DNA from: Lineus longissimus
Taxonomy: Eukaryota; Nemertea; Pilidiophora; Heteronemertea; Lineidae
Direction of reading: 5' to 3'
DNA: 64,000 nucleotides
NCBI RefSeq assembly: GCF_910592395.1
Contig: NC_088310.1
Span: 28,043,491-28,107,490, forward strand
Both the position numbers and the translations under genes were made by a program. The notes below the pieces were generated by a model, which saw only the letters and a program-made list of their open reading frames with translations, was not told the DNA's origin and did not search any database. This document shows positions 1 through 12,100 of this stretch, in pieces (positions within the stretch are counted from its first letter, which is position 1; every line of letters begins with the position of its first letter).

Positions 1-447
1 TTAGCAACATAGATTACCAAAAATTATTTTGTTCTCATTTTTTCGTTGATTATCATGGAAATTTGAAAGATTTAATTTTGGAATAATTTTAAAAAATTTT
101 TCTGAAAAATTTTCAAAATTTTTTCTCACAGTGTTCCAAAAAGTTTTCCAAATATTTTCCAAAATTAAAAAAAAAAGATTTGTCCCAAATTTTCAAAAAT
201 TGTTGTTTTTGTCAAAAACATTTATTTATTTATTTTTTAATCATTTTTGAAAAATCTTTTGAAATATTTCAACATAAAATGTATGTAGCAAGATGTGACT
301 GTGTCTGCTTGGTTGTAGGCCTGTTTTATAATTTGGCCTTGAAGAAAATCCAAGAAGAAGAAAATGATGAAGATGAAGTTCAAATATTACTTTTTTTATC
401 CGGAATATTTCAGTTATTCATTCATTTTCATTTCCTGCCTTTTCCAG
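1..447 (+). other. ALDH6A1: ALDH6A1 intron (5' part outside window)
   Basis: Very AT-rich sequence (poly-T and poly-A runs at 60-240) that ends in the pyrimidine-rich acceptor TTTTCCAG at 440-447 before the first visible ALDH6A1 exon. Upstream exons (mitochondrial targeting peptide, NAD-binding N-terminal half) must lie to the left of the window. No other coding signal seen. Confidence 0.7.
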
Positions 448-512
448 CTGTCAACTTCATCTGTGATCACCCTGACATCAAGGCCATTTCATTTGTTGGT
501 TCTGATCAAGCA
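448..512 (+). CDS. ALDH6A1: ALDH6A1 exon ([18 protein letters not shown])
   Basis: Acceptor TTTTCCAG, donor GCA|GTAAGT. Starts in phase 1 (two bases complete an Ala codon) and ends in phase 0. Encodes the ALDH stretch around FVGS, which lines the cofactor site in the family. Confidence 0.95.
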
Positions 513-2857
513 GTAAGTTGCCTCTCTGTCTAGTGTTCTTCACTTAATTTATTGAAAACAATGGGGACCAACATGTACGGGTAATGAAACAAAGGAATGT
601 CAAGTGTGGGGGAACAAGCAACAAGTTTTCATTGGTGTCATGTCCTGATCTCTGTTCGGAGAGATAGAAAGGACCGGAGCATCTCATTGTGAGCTCATTC
701 TTACTGAAGTCTATGACAGCAATTTAAAAAGAATATTTGATCAACAAAAAAGTAGGAAAATCAATATGAATATCTTGCTTTTGCAGGGTCAATACATTTA
801 TGAACGAGGCTCAAAACATGGGAAGAGAGTCCAGTCTAATATGGTGAGTTAGCAACTTCTAGTTGTTTTATTGCTTGGCAGTGATGGACTTAAAAATACA
901 ATACAAGGATTGATTGTTGCCCGATGGTACTTGAGATGCAAAAGCCACTAAAGCCAAAACAGAACTCTGGAATTACTGGCAGTCAGAGACCCATCGGTGT
1001 TTGTGACTGGCCAATTCCACTCCTTACCATCTGAATTGAGAAAAGAAAAGAATGCTGTTATTAACAAACTAGGATCTTGTGCATTGGAAGTTCTCTTCAT
1101 AATCTTGGCACATATCCTTCCACTTCAGGGCGCCAAAAATCATGGTGTCATTATGCCCGATGCAAACAAAGAGGCAACTCTGAACCAACTTGTTGGCGCT
1201 GCTTTTGGTGCGGCTGGGCAGCGGTGTATGGCATTGACCACGGCCGTGTGGGTGGGTGAGTCCAAGGAATGGATCCCGGAGCTCATTGAGCGGACCAAGA
1301 AACTCAAAATTAATGCTGGTGAGGATCATTTGGATGTTTTGTTGTTGTCTGAGACCCACTGATACTGATCTACATTAGTACAGTGAAAGAAATGACACAA
1401 AATCTGCTTGAAATGTCCATTTAGTCAATATCATGATGAATATCTGTCAGTTGGTCGATGCTTGGTTCAATGTTAAAGAATCCAATGAAGACAGAATTGC
1501 TGGTGTTCTTGTCCTCTTCAATTATTTATCTGGTATAATTGTGTGTCCAACAGAAGGAAATCTACTTTTTCGATGTTTTTGATTGTTAGTGATTGTTTTC
1601 TTCCAGGCCACGTGCCTGAAACTGACCTTGGTCCAGTGATCAGCCCCCAGGCTAAGGAACGTATCTGTCATCTGGTGCAATCCGGGAAGGATGATGGTTG
1701 CCAGGTGCTTCTTGATGGACGAGATGTTGTTGTACCCGGTTATGAAAAGGGAAACTTTGTTGGACCAACCATTCTCCATGGAGTGAAGGTAATACTGTAC
1801 TTCTATTACAAATGTGAACAAGCTAACTCTTACTGTTTGATGTATCCTGAATATAACAACGGCTTAACTGTAACTTGTTGTTGTTGATGTTGTTTTTCTT
1901 TGCTTCCAGCCTGAGATGGAGTGCTACAAAGAGGAGATCTTTGGCCCCGTGTTGTGCAGCATGGAAGCAGAGACATTGGATGATGCGATTGAGTTGATCA
2001 ACAACAACCCCTATGGTAACGGCACGGCTATCTTTACAACGAATGGAGCCACAGCAAGGAAGTACACGCAACAGATTGATGTTGGACAGGTGAGCAGGAA
2101 TTTGATGTTCTGTTTTTTTTCTTCTTGGGTGATCAGTTTGTTACATGCCTCTATGGCCTCCATATATCCACAAGATCATGAAGTCGCCTCTCATTTTGGT
2201 CTGGTTCACTTAATAGTTCCTGTCTATCAAATTGTGTGTGAACTGCACTAACCCTTGCTTTCATCTCATGTTTCAGGTTGGAGTAAATGTACCTATCCCA
2301 GTTCCCCTGCCCATGTTCTCCTTCACCGGATCACGAGGCTCGTTTAGAGGCGACACAAATTTCTATGGAAAGCAGGTGAGGATTTCTTCAGCAAGTTATT
2401 ATGGTTATCACTGGTCTTGACTGAAGCAGTCAGCACTTGTAAAAGTGACTCAACTGTTGTCGTGTTCGACGCTTCATCACTTCTCAAGAGGATTTTCCTC
2501 TCACCAGGCCAACTTGTCATCTGTGTACCAAGAGGCAGTTCTTGAGATGTGTTTAGGGTGTCTGTTCTCCATGTCCTCGAATTTAGTTGGTAGATTAACT
2601 GCCCTTCTTCACTCGAAGTTGGAAACTGTCAGGCCCTGTCTTGACGTGATAGATTCTACAGTTTTGCCTGAGGTACTAATACAAGCCAATGTCCAGTTAT
2701 GTATGAAGCAGTGTCTCCCCTGGTTGCGATTTTTCATTCTGTTGTCTCTTTGCAGGGGATTAACTTCTACACTCAGGTCAAGACTGTAACCCAAATGTGG
2801 CGTGAGGATGATGCTACTGACAGCAAAGCTCATGTCGCCATGCCTGTCATGAAGTAA
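448..2857 (+). CDS. ALDH6A1: Methylmalonate-semialdehyde dehydrogenase, C-terminal half (7 exons)
   Basis: Mitochondrial CoA-acylating aldehyde dehydrogenase that converts methylmalonate semialdehyde to propionyl-CoA, and malonate semialdehyde to acetyl-CoA, in valine and pyrimidine catabolism. Seen directly: exons 448-512, 787-843, 1129-1318, 1607-1788, 1910-2089, 2277-2375 and 2756-2857, all with GT-AG borders and matching phases. They encode about 290 residues, roughly the last 55% of a family member of about 530 aa. Hallmarks in order: [50 protein letters not shown] with the catalytic cysteine at 1225-1227, [22 protein letters not shown], and the family-typical [20 protein letters not shown]. 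The stop is TAA at 2855-2857. The 5' exons, including the start codon and targeting peptide, lie outside the window. Identity is very secure because the match runs the whole length; it was judged from memory of the family, not by alignment. Confidence 0.97.
787..843 (+). CDS. ALDH6A1: ALDH6A1 exon ([19 protein letters not shown])
   Basis: 57 bp, phase 0 at both ends; acceptor TTTTGCAG, donor ATG|GTGAGT. Encodes [19 protein letters not shown], matching the family segment that follows FVGS. Confidence 0.95.
1129..1318 (+). CDS. ALDH6A1: ALDH6A1 exon with catalytic Cys
   Basis: Acceptor CACTTCAG, donor GCTG|GTGAGG; phase 0 in, phase 1 out. Contains [14 protein letters not shown]; the nucleophilic cysteine codon TGT is at 1225-1227. 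The reading frame continues into the intron to 1362, but the protein match stops at the donor. Confidence 0.96.
1607..1788 (+). CDS. ALDH6A1: ALDH6A1 exon ([16 protein letters not shown])
   Basis: Acceptor TTCTTCCAG, donor AAG|GTAATA; phase 1 in, phase 0 out. Encodes [16 protein letters not shown] and [12 protein letters not shown], the usual ALDH6 core. Confidence 0.96.
1910..2089 (+). CDS. ALDH6A1: ALDH6A1 exon ([11 protein letters not shown])
   Basis: 180 bp, phase 0 at both ends. Contains [11 protein letters not shown], with the EIFGPV motif that helps bind the nicotinamide ribose in ALDHs, and [18 protein letters not shown]. Donor CAG|GTGAGC. Confidence 0.96.
2277..2375 (+). CDS. ALDH6A1: ALDH6A1 exon ([14 protein letters not shown])
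   Basis: 99 bp, phase 0 at both ends. Encodes [18 protein letters not shown] and [12 protein letters not shown], diagnostic of methylmalonate-semialdehyde dehydrogenases. Donor CAG|GTGAGG. Confidence 0.96.
2756..2857 (+). CDS. ALDH6A1: ALDH6A1 terminal coding exon
   Basis: Acceptor TCTTTGCAG. Encodes [15 protein letters not shown], a charged tail, and AMPVMK before TAA at 2855-2857. The ending is close to the usual family C-terminus. Confidence 0.95.
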   Translation, partial: GINFYTQVKTVTQMWREDDATDSKAHVAMPVMK

Positions 2858-3590
2858 GGAGGACACAAACTGGAGGGACTTGTGTGTTACTTGGCTGGTC
2901 ACATACCCAGCAGAAGTTCATTAGTTGATCACCAAGATGAGAACTTTGTATTGCGTTCAAGATCACAAGTTGTGTGGGCAAAATTAAAATGAGCATCGCC
3001 AGTCATTGACATTGTGTGTAACTGGCTGAGTAAATTTTGTTTACATGTTTGTTTAAATTGTGTACATATTGTGTATTCCTGCTAAAACATTCTTGTGTGT
3101 CAGAAGTTGAACCTGTGGCCAAACCAAGTCAAGGTTACTCCCATTACCTGATTCCGGATGAGCATGGCAGCTACAATGTAATAACTGATCATGTGAACTA
3201 TGTACCAGGGCTTAGTTATTCAAAACTGGCATGAACTTCACGTTGTTGACTTCATTTATTTGGTGCCAAGTTCTAGATATTTGACACCAAGTTAGTAACT
3301 TATTTGTTCTGATGAACTGGGCCCCTGACTATTATGATTATGTGCCTACTGGAAGCAGGGTATCCTTTGGCGATGTGCAGTGTATCTATTTTGAAAATCG
3401 GCTTTTAAATGGATTCACTGTGTGATGCAACATGTATCAACCAGAGGAAGTCCTGCTTGGGGAAAAAAATCTGCATGTGTGAAAATGCATTGTGTAATAA
3501 ACGATTGGAAGTTACTATGCACGTCTCTTTCATTTTGTGTCAATACTCTTGTCCCATGTTGACAATAAAATTCTCTCATAAGCTGGACGT
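2858..3590 (+). other. ALDH6A1: ALDH6A1 3'UTR with poly(A) signals
   Basis: No convincing coding after the stop. Two canonical AATAAA hexamers at 3496-3501 and 3564-3569 are the likely cleavage signals, giving a UTR of about 650-730 bases. The exact cleavage point is inferred. Confidence 0.6.
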
Positions 3591-3639
3591 TATTCCAATA
3601 CATGTACATGCATTATAATCTGACTTGGTCTAAGCTGGC

Positions 3640-6015
3640 ATCTCGCAATTTTCTGGACACTATGTGACGTCTCGTTCGGATGTACTTCCTCTCGATATGG
3701 TGTATCGTCTCTGCTGGATGTGCCATGTCTCTACCGGATGTGCTCTTTCTTTTCTCGGTGAGCCATCCCCAGACACAGTGCACCATTTTTCTGTACAAGG
3801 TGTGCATCTACAGGGTGTAACATGTCTCCTGATCGATGTGCCTTCTCTCCATGCAGGTTGTTCCATCTGATGGATACGCCAAGTCTCTACATGGTGTCAT
3901 GCCTCTTCTCGGCATGTTCGGCCTGATTTGGATGTGACCTCTCACCCTATGAGTATAGTCGCGATAGTATAGTCGCGGAGATGTTGGTGTTGCAGTCACA
4001 TCGGCTCTCACATCGTGTGGGCAAGACGGCAGTGCAGTCAGGTCCCATTCGGCTTGTGGTTCTGACTGTCTCGCATCATCTCTTACCGTGTCGGCAAGAC
4101 GGTGGAGCTGCAATGACCGATCGATTTAGTCTGGTTGTGACTATCTCAATACGCTCATTGTGCCGGCAAGACGGCGAAGCTGCCAAGGCCGACTCAGTCT
4201 TGTTATGACTTTCTCATTTCTCTAACCTTCTTTGAAAGACGAGCTATTCCTCCCTCGCTCCCCTGCCGTGGACCAGTAGTACTACATGAAACGTATACAA
4301 GACGTCCCGATGGGAACAATGCAGCAAGAAACTGACGGGTATATAAACAACTTGATAGGTATAGTATAGTTAAGATAAACCGCATGATTAAACCAGGTTC
4401 ATACTTGCTTTGACTTGATGAATGACGGATCTGCGGGAGCTGGTTCAGGAGTTCCAGCTGTAAATCGTCCCCCGCCCTATAAACGGGCGATATTTTAAAT
4501 TTTACGCAAATGCCTAGTTCCAATTTCTTAGCTTAGATGGCGGTACCTGACAGTTACGAAGACTGATGAAGATGTGATACGAAATGCATAAGGATTTACC
4601 GTGGCTCCAAGTTGTTTATATGCTGGGGAGGACCATGTTCTTCAGAAATGACTTTTGCCAATGAGACAGTAGACCGGCCTGGCCTTTCCCTCTAATGGAT
4701 GTTCCTTTTCGCTACTTAGTGGTGCGCCTCGTCCCCAACTGAGTGCCGTTGATCTGATCTGCAGGGTGTGTCAGGTTCTGCATGGTGCCCCATGTCTCTT
4801 CTGAATGTGCCCTCCCCCTTCATACGCACCATGGCAGTGTTGCTACTTAGTCTACCAAGTCCATGCCCCTTTACTAGGCGTACTCTGTCTGATCTGGATG
4901 TCGCTCTCCCAACAAAGTGACCATGTTTCTACAGGGTGGACCATGTCTCTACTGAATGTATCATTTCTCTTCAGGGTGTGCCGTGTTTCTAATAATATAC
5001 TATTGGTGGGTGTGTCATATGCTGCAGGGTGTGCCATGTTTCTACTGGATGTGCCTTGTCAATGCAGAGTGTTTATATGTAGCTACAGAGTGTACTATGT
5101 CTCTGTTCGATGTGCCATCTCTGCTGGGCGTGATATGTCTCTACTGGATGTGTCATGTCTATCCAGGGTGTGATATGGCGCTGCAGGGTTGCACTATGTC
5201 TCGTTCGGATGTACTTCCTCTCGACATGGTGTATCGTCTCTGCTGGATGTGCCATGTCCCTACCGGATGTGCTCTTTCTCTTCTCGATGAGCCATCCCCA
5301 TCCCCAGTGCACCATGTTTCTGTACAAGGTGTGCATCTACAGGGTGTAACATGTCTCCTCCTGATCGATGTGCCTTCTCTCCATGCAGGTTGTTCCATAT
5401 CTCTGCTGGATACGCCAAGTCTCTACAGGTGTCATGCCTCTTCTCGGCGTGTTCGGCCTGATTTGGATGTGACCTCTCTCCCTATGAGTATAGTCGCGAT
5501 ACGGTGATGTTAGTGAGTGCAGTCACATCGGCTCTCACATCGTGGGGGCAAGACGGCAGTGCAGCCAGGTCCCATTCGGCTTGTGGTTCTGACTGTCTCG
5601 CATCATCTCTTTCCGTGTCGGCAAGACGGCGAAGCTGCCCAGGCCAACTCAGTCTTGTTATGACTTTCTCATTTCTCTTACCTTCTTTGAAAGACGGAGA
5701 AGCTATTCCTCCCTCGCTCCCCTGCCGTGGACCAGTAGTACTACATGAAACGTATACAAGACGTCCCGATGGGAACAATGCAGCAAGAAACTGACGGGTA
5801 TATAAACAACTTGATAGGTATAGTATAGTTAAGATAAACCGCATGATTAAACCAGGTTTATACTTGCTTTGACTTGATGAATGACGGAACTGTGGAAGCT
5901 TGTTCAGGGGTTCCAGCTGTAAATCGACCCCCGCCCTAAAAACGGGCGATATTTCAAATTTTACGCAAATGCCGAGTTCCAATTTCTTAGCTTTGATGGT
6001 GGTACCTGACGGTTA
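3640..6015. repeat. Segmental direct duplication with degenerate minisatellite
   Basis: A segment at about 3660-4555 (from CTCGTTCGGATGTACTTCCT to GGTACCTGAC) recurs at about 5190-6010 with the same order of blocks, including GCAAGACGGC, CCAGTAGTACTACATGAAAC and TAAACCGCATGATTAAACCA. Copy 1 has an extra internal block of about 90 bp. The first part of each copy, and 4750-5190 between them, is a degenerate tandem array around the core CTGGATGTGCCATGTCTCT. Long reading frames here come from the repeat and match no known protein. It could be an old LTR pair, but no TG...CA ends, primer site or coding interior were found. Confidence 0.75.
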
Positions 6016-9000
6016 CTATCATAGCCACCGCCCAATGTAACGTGATGCCGTAACGCATTCAATCGAATTTTGTTGCTTGATAATGAACTTCAAAAGGAGT
6101 GGTAGATTCGGGTGTTGTTGGGTCATTCGCCCACGCCTACAAAATGGTAACAGTCTTAGTATTCTGAATGTCAACACCGAGCTCATTCCAAAGCCTCACC
6201 GCTTCGACAAGGAAAGTCCTGCCACAGTACCTCTTCAGGCGATTCTTCTGATCCGCAGGAAACAATGTCCTCGGTCCTCAGGAATCGCGGGGTCGTATGT
6301 GATGTAGGGGCAAGTGCTTTGAAGAGCAGTAGCAAAATGAAGAATGAATTACAGAATCATGCAGAATATAATGCTTGTAGTTCAAGTTCCATGTCACAAT
6401 CCTAGTATTCTAATATCAAAATCGCTGCATTTCTACTGATACACTCTGGACGCAATGGGCCGGCCTCGTCTTGTCCAATGATAGACACAGAAGAACCAGG
6501 ATGACGATATGGACTGCATATGAGTCTAGTTCACTGATAGCATCAAACTTGACAATCATATGTCGTACGATTGTGACACTCGGCAGGTCTCGCTAGCCGG
6601 GCGAACGACGACCAACGGAACTTATATTTGGTAGGAAAAGCAATCGGAGAAATGTTAAACATTCGTCGATCAAATGCATTTACATGACGCAAACTTCGCC
6701 GTTTGTACCTCTTCATTTGGTTCGCGAAACCTGCCTATAGTCTTTCCGGGACCACAGCTCAGTACGCATACACATGTATGTATAATTGATCCTTTGACAG
6801 AACAAAAGACTCTCGTTAGCTCATGAAAACTAATGTTCAAGTGAACGCTAAGCCTGGTAGCGGGGTAGTGCCCGGATGGTGTGACGCGAAATGTATTGTC
6901 TTCGGTCATGATCGGTCGCGGTTGATTTGAACGCCAGTCAGTTGGAGTGTGAACTGCGTAGAAGATCACCGGAACACTTTCTCCTATTTCAAACATAAAA
7001 TGCCTTCGATATTTCGGTAATCAAGTCAAAACTGCTGCAGCAGAAGGTAGGGCGAGGTATCTATGCTTCGTATTGGTCTTGATTGGTTTTAATAGGTTTT
7101 TATTTTAGTAAAAGTCGTGCAGTCGGGCAGAGAAGGAACTGCGCAGTAAGAAACTCCAGTCGCAAGCGAGACAAAGGCTTACTACACGGATCATGTGCAT
7201 CGTTGTATTTCATGTACATGCTCGCTGGCGATATCAATTGCCATCTCTAATCCAGTACCATTTGCCCTCAAAAATTAAAGACCCAAGTCTTGGTCACAGA
7301 GACAACATCTACGATGATGTTGATGGTCTCGAAGTGCTGATAGAATTTTCCCGGTGTTATTTTTGATAAGGCGGGACTTTGTTTATTTTTGTGATTGATG
7401 TGTCTTGCGACCGTTGTACCTTGTATGTCATATCATTTTAGAATAATGTACTTCAAATCTAAACAATTATTCACTTGTCTCCACGATCCCGACTGCGGTG
7501 TAGCACCCGACTGTAACTGGCATGAATAGGGAATACGCTGGTTATGGATGTCAGATCGTGGTTCCCTGACTTTTGCAAACAATTCCACTGGGCGTATCCC
7601 ACGCGGCGATACCAAGGACCGCTGGCTGATCTATTGATATGTTCCGATTTTAAGGCATAAGGACTTAGCATGAGTATGCTACTTGGTGTGATTTTGGGAG
7701 CCCATCAGCGGGCACCGTGCATTACTGGCTGGAATCAAGTACTCAACATCAAAATTCACATTGTGATTGTCTAACCGGAGGATATGCCTTTTTAAAATGA
7801 TTGAAAGGAAATATTGATCTTGACTCTGTCCTTAACCTTTATTTGTCTCGTCATTCCAGCGGTGATGTACCATGAGGCCGGCCTATGAGATGTGATAGCG
7901 AGAATGGTTGGTGTCGTTCTGCACAAGGACGAGGACGCAGTGCTAAGTTTGAACCGGTAAGAATACGACGAAATTGCGTACAAAGTTTTCATACTTAGAT
8001 ACCACTTCATTTGAATGAGATATATAGCGTAGATCCATTTGCATATCCCAATGCAATCAAACGTAACTTCCAAATGATGCACTGTGTAACGTAATGATGG
8101 ACTCTGATCCAATCGTGCAATCATGGCGGCACGCGCGCATCAAACTAGATGGATGCTGATCTTGAAAGCAAACAGATGGTAAATGAAGATTGCACCATAG
8201 TTTTTATTATCCTTAATCTGTCAGTGTGCTCCTGGGCAGCCCCCCCCCCCGCAAAACAAAAACTTATATATTTAACTTTATCTTCAGATAGAATGACCCG
8301 CGGCATCATTCCATCGATGTAACAAGTCCCCTGTCCTACTTCTCCAACCCACGGGACGAGGCCGCCATGGAGACGCATTATCGCCCACTGCTGGGACTTT
8401 GTCTTGGCACGATCTTCACTTGGGAATAAACTGATCAGTTCAAGGCAGCCTAACATGTCATATGAGTTGTCCGTCCCATTCATAAACTACACAAACTTGA
8501 TCTTTATTTTGTACTCAGCAGATTAAATCCAATACTTGAATAAATTTCAATAAATTTGCTGTTAGGCCTAGGCTGCTTTTAGGGAGATTTCTGCTCAGGC
8601 ATCATACTGGAGCTTTTTTAACCCCCCCCCCCCCATAGCCTATGGCTATATATTATGCAGTTGACGGTAAGGGAACTTTCAATATCGTGTCATCGGATGC
8701 GCATCCGATGACGGTAAAACTCGCGGCACCCGTGGCGGTATCTCATGATTATATACTGTGACGAAAAGAAGATCCGGCCAGGCAGGATCACTAGTCTCTT
8801 GTCTTCCAATACGCTTTTTACTGTCAAAAGTAGCTCAAAGAAAACAATATCTACCACTGCAAACATAAGTCACTTCAGTTTCCTTTCGAAAATCCAACAA
8901 ACAATAGTAAAGGACAAAGGGTTCTGGGGACACTAATTCCCATTACACCAAATTCCGATTTCCGGGAAAACATGCGCAGGCGTAGTTCATTCGAATTCGC

Positions 9001-9092
9001 CATTTTCACCTAGAAAGATGAAATGATTTCGTGACAAGGCATTGCAAAGGCAAAGTTTTCACCAATCGATGGAATGCAAGAGCTAGTTTGAG
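6016..9092. other. Intergenic region ALDH6A1-RALGAPA
   Basis: No exon-like coding seen on either strand. It holds poly-C tracts at about 8241-8250 and 8622-8633 and a 24-bp palindrome at 8689-8712. Near 8950-9000, next to the RALGAPA start, there is a TTCCGGGAA (STAT-type) box, a CATGCGCAGGCG (NRF1-like) stretch and the palindrome TTCGAA. The last ~150 bp before 9093 are likely 5'UTR or core promoter; no TATA box is evident. Promoter assignment is inference from position. Confidence 0.4.
8689..8712. promoter_or_regulatory. 24-bp perfect palindrome upstream of RALGAPA
   Basis: The half-site GTCATCGGATGC is followed at once by its exact reverse complement. It lies about 380 bp upstream of the RALGAPA start codon. 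Such a palindrome could bind a dimeric factor or be the remnant of a small element; function is not known. Confidence 0.4.
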
Positions 9093-9198
9093 ATGTTTTC
9101 CAAGAAGCAACAAGGAGACATCAGGAAATCGTCTCAAAAGGTCCTAGATCCAAAGAAGGACACAGTTACGCGGTTGAAACACCTCCGAATTTTGTTAG
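9093..9198 (+). CDS. RALGAPA: RALGAPA exon 1 (start codon)
   Basis: ATG at 9093-9095 (context TTTGAGATG). Encodes [19 protein letters not shown] and [11 protein letters not shown], nearly the same as known RalGAP alpha N-termini, so this start is well supported. Donor TTAG|GTGAGA, phase 1. Confidence 0.95.
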
Positions 9199-12100
9199 GT
9201 GAGATGTGTTCTTTTGGTCGAACTAGCCTACTATGTTAAAGCTGACATGCATGCATAAAAAACCTAATGGCCAATTTAAAAAACACTAACGCCCGACCAC
9301 CAAACGACCAACTGCACTTGAGACATGATAGACACCCAGAGACTGGTCTCACTTGACTGTACAAACAACTTAACAACAAGTTCATTGACAAGAGGGCACG
9401 AGTCAGTCTGTCAGAGTCGAGAGAGACGCTCTCGACTGTCTCGTCACTCGTGTAAATAAAAAATGAAAAATATTCCTTGAGTGGTAGACTCATATCTGAG
9501 GGCATTCGAAACATGGCTGACCGGTCGTTCAAAACATGGCGGACGGGCGTTGGTGTTTTCTAACTTGGCTATTAGTATTAGGGTTTTTATGCATGCTTGT
9601 CAGCTTTGATAATGGGCTACTCTGTTTCCTCACGTAAACCGTCTTCCTATAACACTACACAAAATAACACTACAGGTCCATGATACATTTGGTGGGGTAC
9701 GCAATCGGCTTCACCACATGCGGGGCAGTCTTTCTTTGCCCACGTGATGAATGGGTATTGTCCATTTGCTCCGCCTCGGTCACGCCATGAATAAAGCCCA
9801 AACACGATTGTCTGGTAATACAACCCATTCAATTAATTCAAAATCCCGTCGACCAATGGTAGTGGACTGCAAGTAGTGGTTGTCTCTGGTCATAGGTAGG
9901 TCTGTGTCACAATCTGAGCCAATCAGTCCAATCCACTAGGCCTAACCTTTGTATTTGGTATGCGAGGTATTCATCCCTTCAGGCCTGTTAAAAAAAATAT
10001 GGCACCCAAAGACGGTATAAATGAGGAAACAGAGTGTAGGCCTACAGCATAAAGCACTGCACTACAGTGTGCATGCAAATGTACCCAGTGATGACTTGAC
10101 TGTCACACTGTCAGTGTCATGATATTGCCACTGCACTGGGATTCAGTGACGGACACTCCAACCACGATGTCATCTTTGGCTCTAGTGAAGTATAGCGGCC
10201 AAAACTGTGGGAAGTGTTTCTTTATGTACATTTATGTAGAGAATAATCTGTGTCAGATACACTTCCCACAGTTTCACTTGACCCGTCATCTTGGGCGCTT
10301 ATCGTCAATGGCAGTAACAGTCCTTTTATCTCGTCTGGACGTCTGTGTTATTTACAAACCACAACTATTGACATAACCCTTTCACTCCTGAAGCCTCTGA
10401 GGGTACTTTTTTTTTCTTTTCACAAAAACGATCATCCCATTGCATTGTAGGATAGATATGAATGTTCTGCATTGAAAATGATAATGATTTTTATCACATT
10501 TTGCATTCACAATTTTTCACCAATTTTTAATGGGGTCCTCTGGTGGGCCTCCCCCCCCCCCCCCCCCCCGACGTCACTGAACCAACATTGACCATGTTGA
10601 TGTTTTTGTTTATTTGCAGATAACTATGACGTACATGAGGCCAAGAAGTTCTTTGAACTCAACTATTCCTCAATTTATTACGTCTTCTATGATGTGTTTA
10701 TTGTAGTGGAGTCTGATATCCGGCAACGAGGTGAGCTTCACCTGTAGAAACTGTCCCAGTTATTTTGGATCAGAGTAAATGCCTCAGTGTACTTCTCTGC
10801 TCCAAAAAGTGCAGGGGACCCCCCTTTATTTCACTTCTCTCTTTGGGATTGGATAACCAATGAATGAAATGGAAGACTGGCCTATGACACCCCTCTTAAA
10901 GTCCATGGAAAATTCACCGAAGAACTTGATGCCAGTCAGAAGCTGGTGTTTTGGTAATTCTTGTGCTCTCTTCTTGCTCAGGATGAGAATTGCAATCGTT
11001 GTGAAGTGATAGTTACCGGTGCAGTAATGGGTGATGTTTGCTAGTTTGGTCAAATAAGATTTAACACTAATAACAGCTATTTAAAACTAGTTTCAACACT
11101 GGTTAGGGTTTCTCTTCACAATGTCATTTCAGCCAGCAAAGCTCACAAGGAGATGGATGCAGTCCTCTTCATATTTGAGGTAAGAATTGGTTCTGTGGAG
11201 GTTCAATTATGCTAGGAGTTTTCATAAATTGAACTGATCTAGAATGGAAAATAAGTTCTCAGTAATTTGTCTAGCTTCCACTCTATTGTGCATTCATGAT
11301 ATCCCTGCTTTCTGAAGAAGTGGGGACTGAGATACATAAGAGTTGAATTACCACCGTTCACCGTAGTCTATCGGTCCATCTGAAAGTGATCCCCTCCTTG
11401 ACTGTTCAACTACCAACTTCGAACTTTGGTGCATGTTTGGTGGTCCTCCACTGATGTGCACAACATCCTTCAAATTTCTATCCACATTGCAATCTTTACA
11501 ATATTTAAGTCGTTTCTTTCCAGAAAATCTTGATCCTGCTCCCTGAGCTCATCCATAAACGATGGCAGTTTCACAGCGTTGGTGAGTCAAAATTTATTCT
11601 CGTCTTGAGATGTAACCGGAGGTCTAATTTCCAGATGCCAAGCCAAAATTCGGTAATTCACGAAGATTGGCAAAAAACATGTTTCTACTATTGCTGTCTC
11701 TCTTGGTATCTGGGTCAGTACGACTGCTGAAATAAAAACAGCAAGGGTTGAGTAACGTCCTGACAGTTTTGTTAATAACAATGTTGACCCTCTACTTATA
11801 CTAGCTCCACTGAGTGGTCCAAAACCTTAAAATTGTCGACCATGCCCTTCAGAACTTAGACTTCTAGACCAGAGTAGGCCTACTTAAAACAAAATAATGA
11901 AGCCTGGTTTCACCAAACATTTTGAGAAATGTTGACATTACTTTATAGCATAACTTGTATAATTGCACTTGCAGGTCGTCTGCTAAAGAAGCTGTTACAT
12001 ACAGGAAACACACTAAAGGTATGTCCTCATAACATGTGGAGCAAAAATTGACAACAGACAATTGAAACTATGATCATTTTCAAGTCAAAGTACAAATTTA

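Noticed and set aside
997-1128. ALDH6A1 coding extending left from 1129
   Set aside because: The open frame is intronic; the acceptor CACTTCAG at 1121-1128 and the direct protein join to the exon at 787-843 show it is not coding.
4956-5982. Open frames of 183 and 166 codons
   Set aside because: They run through the duplicated, degenerate repeat block, on both strands, with no family match.
3640-6015. LTR retrotransposon with paired LTRs
   Set aside because: No TG...CA termini, primer-binding site, polypurine tract or pol-like coding between the copies.
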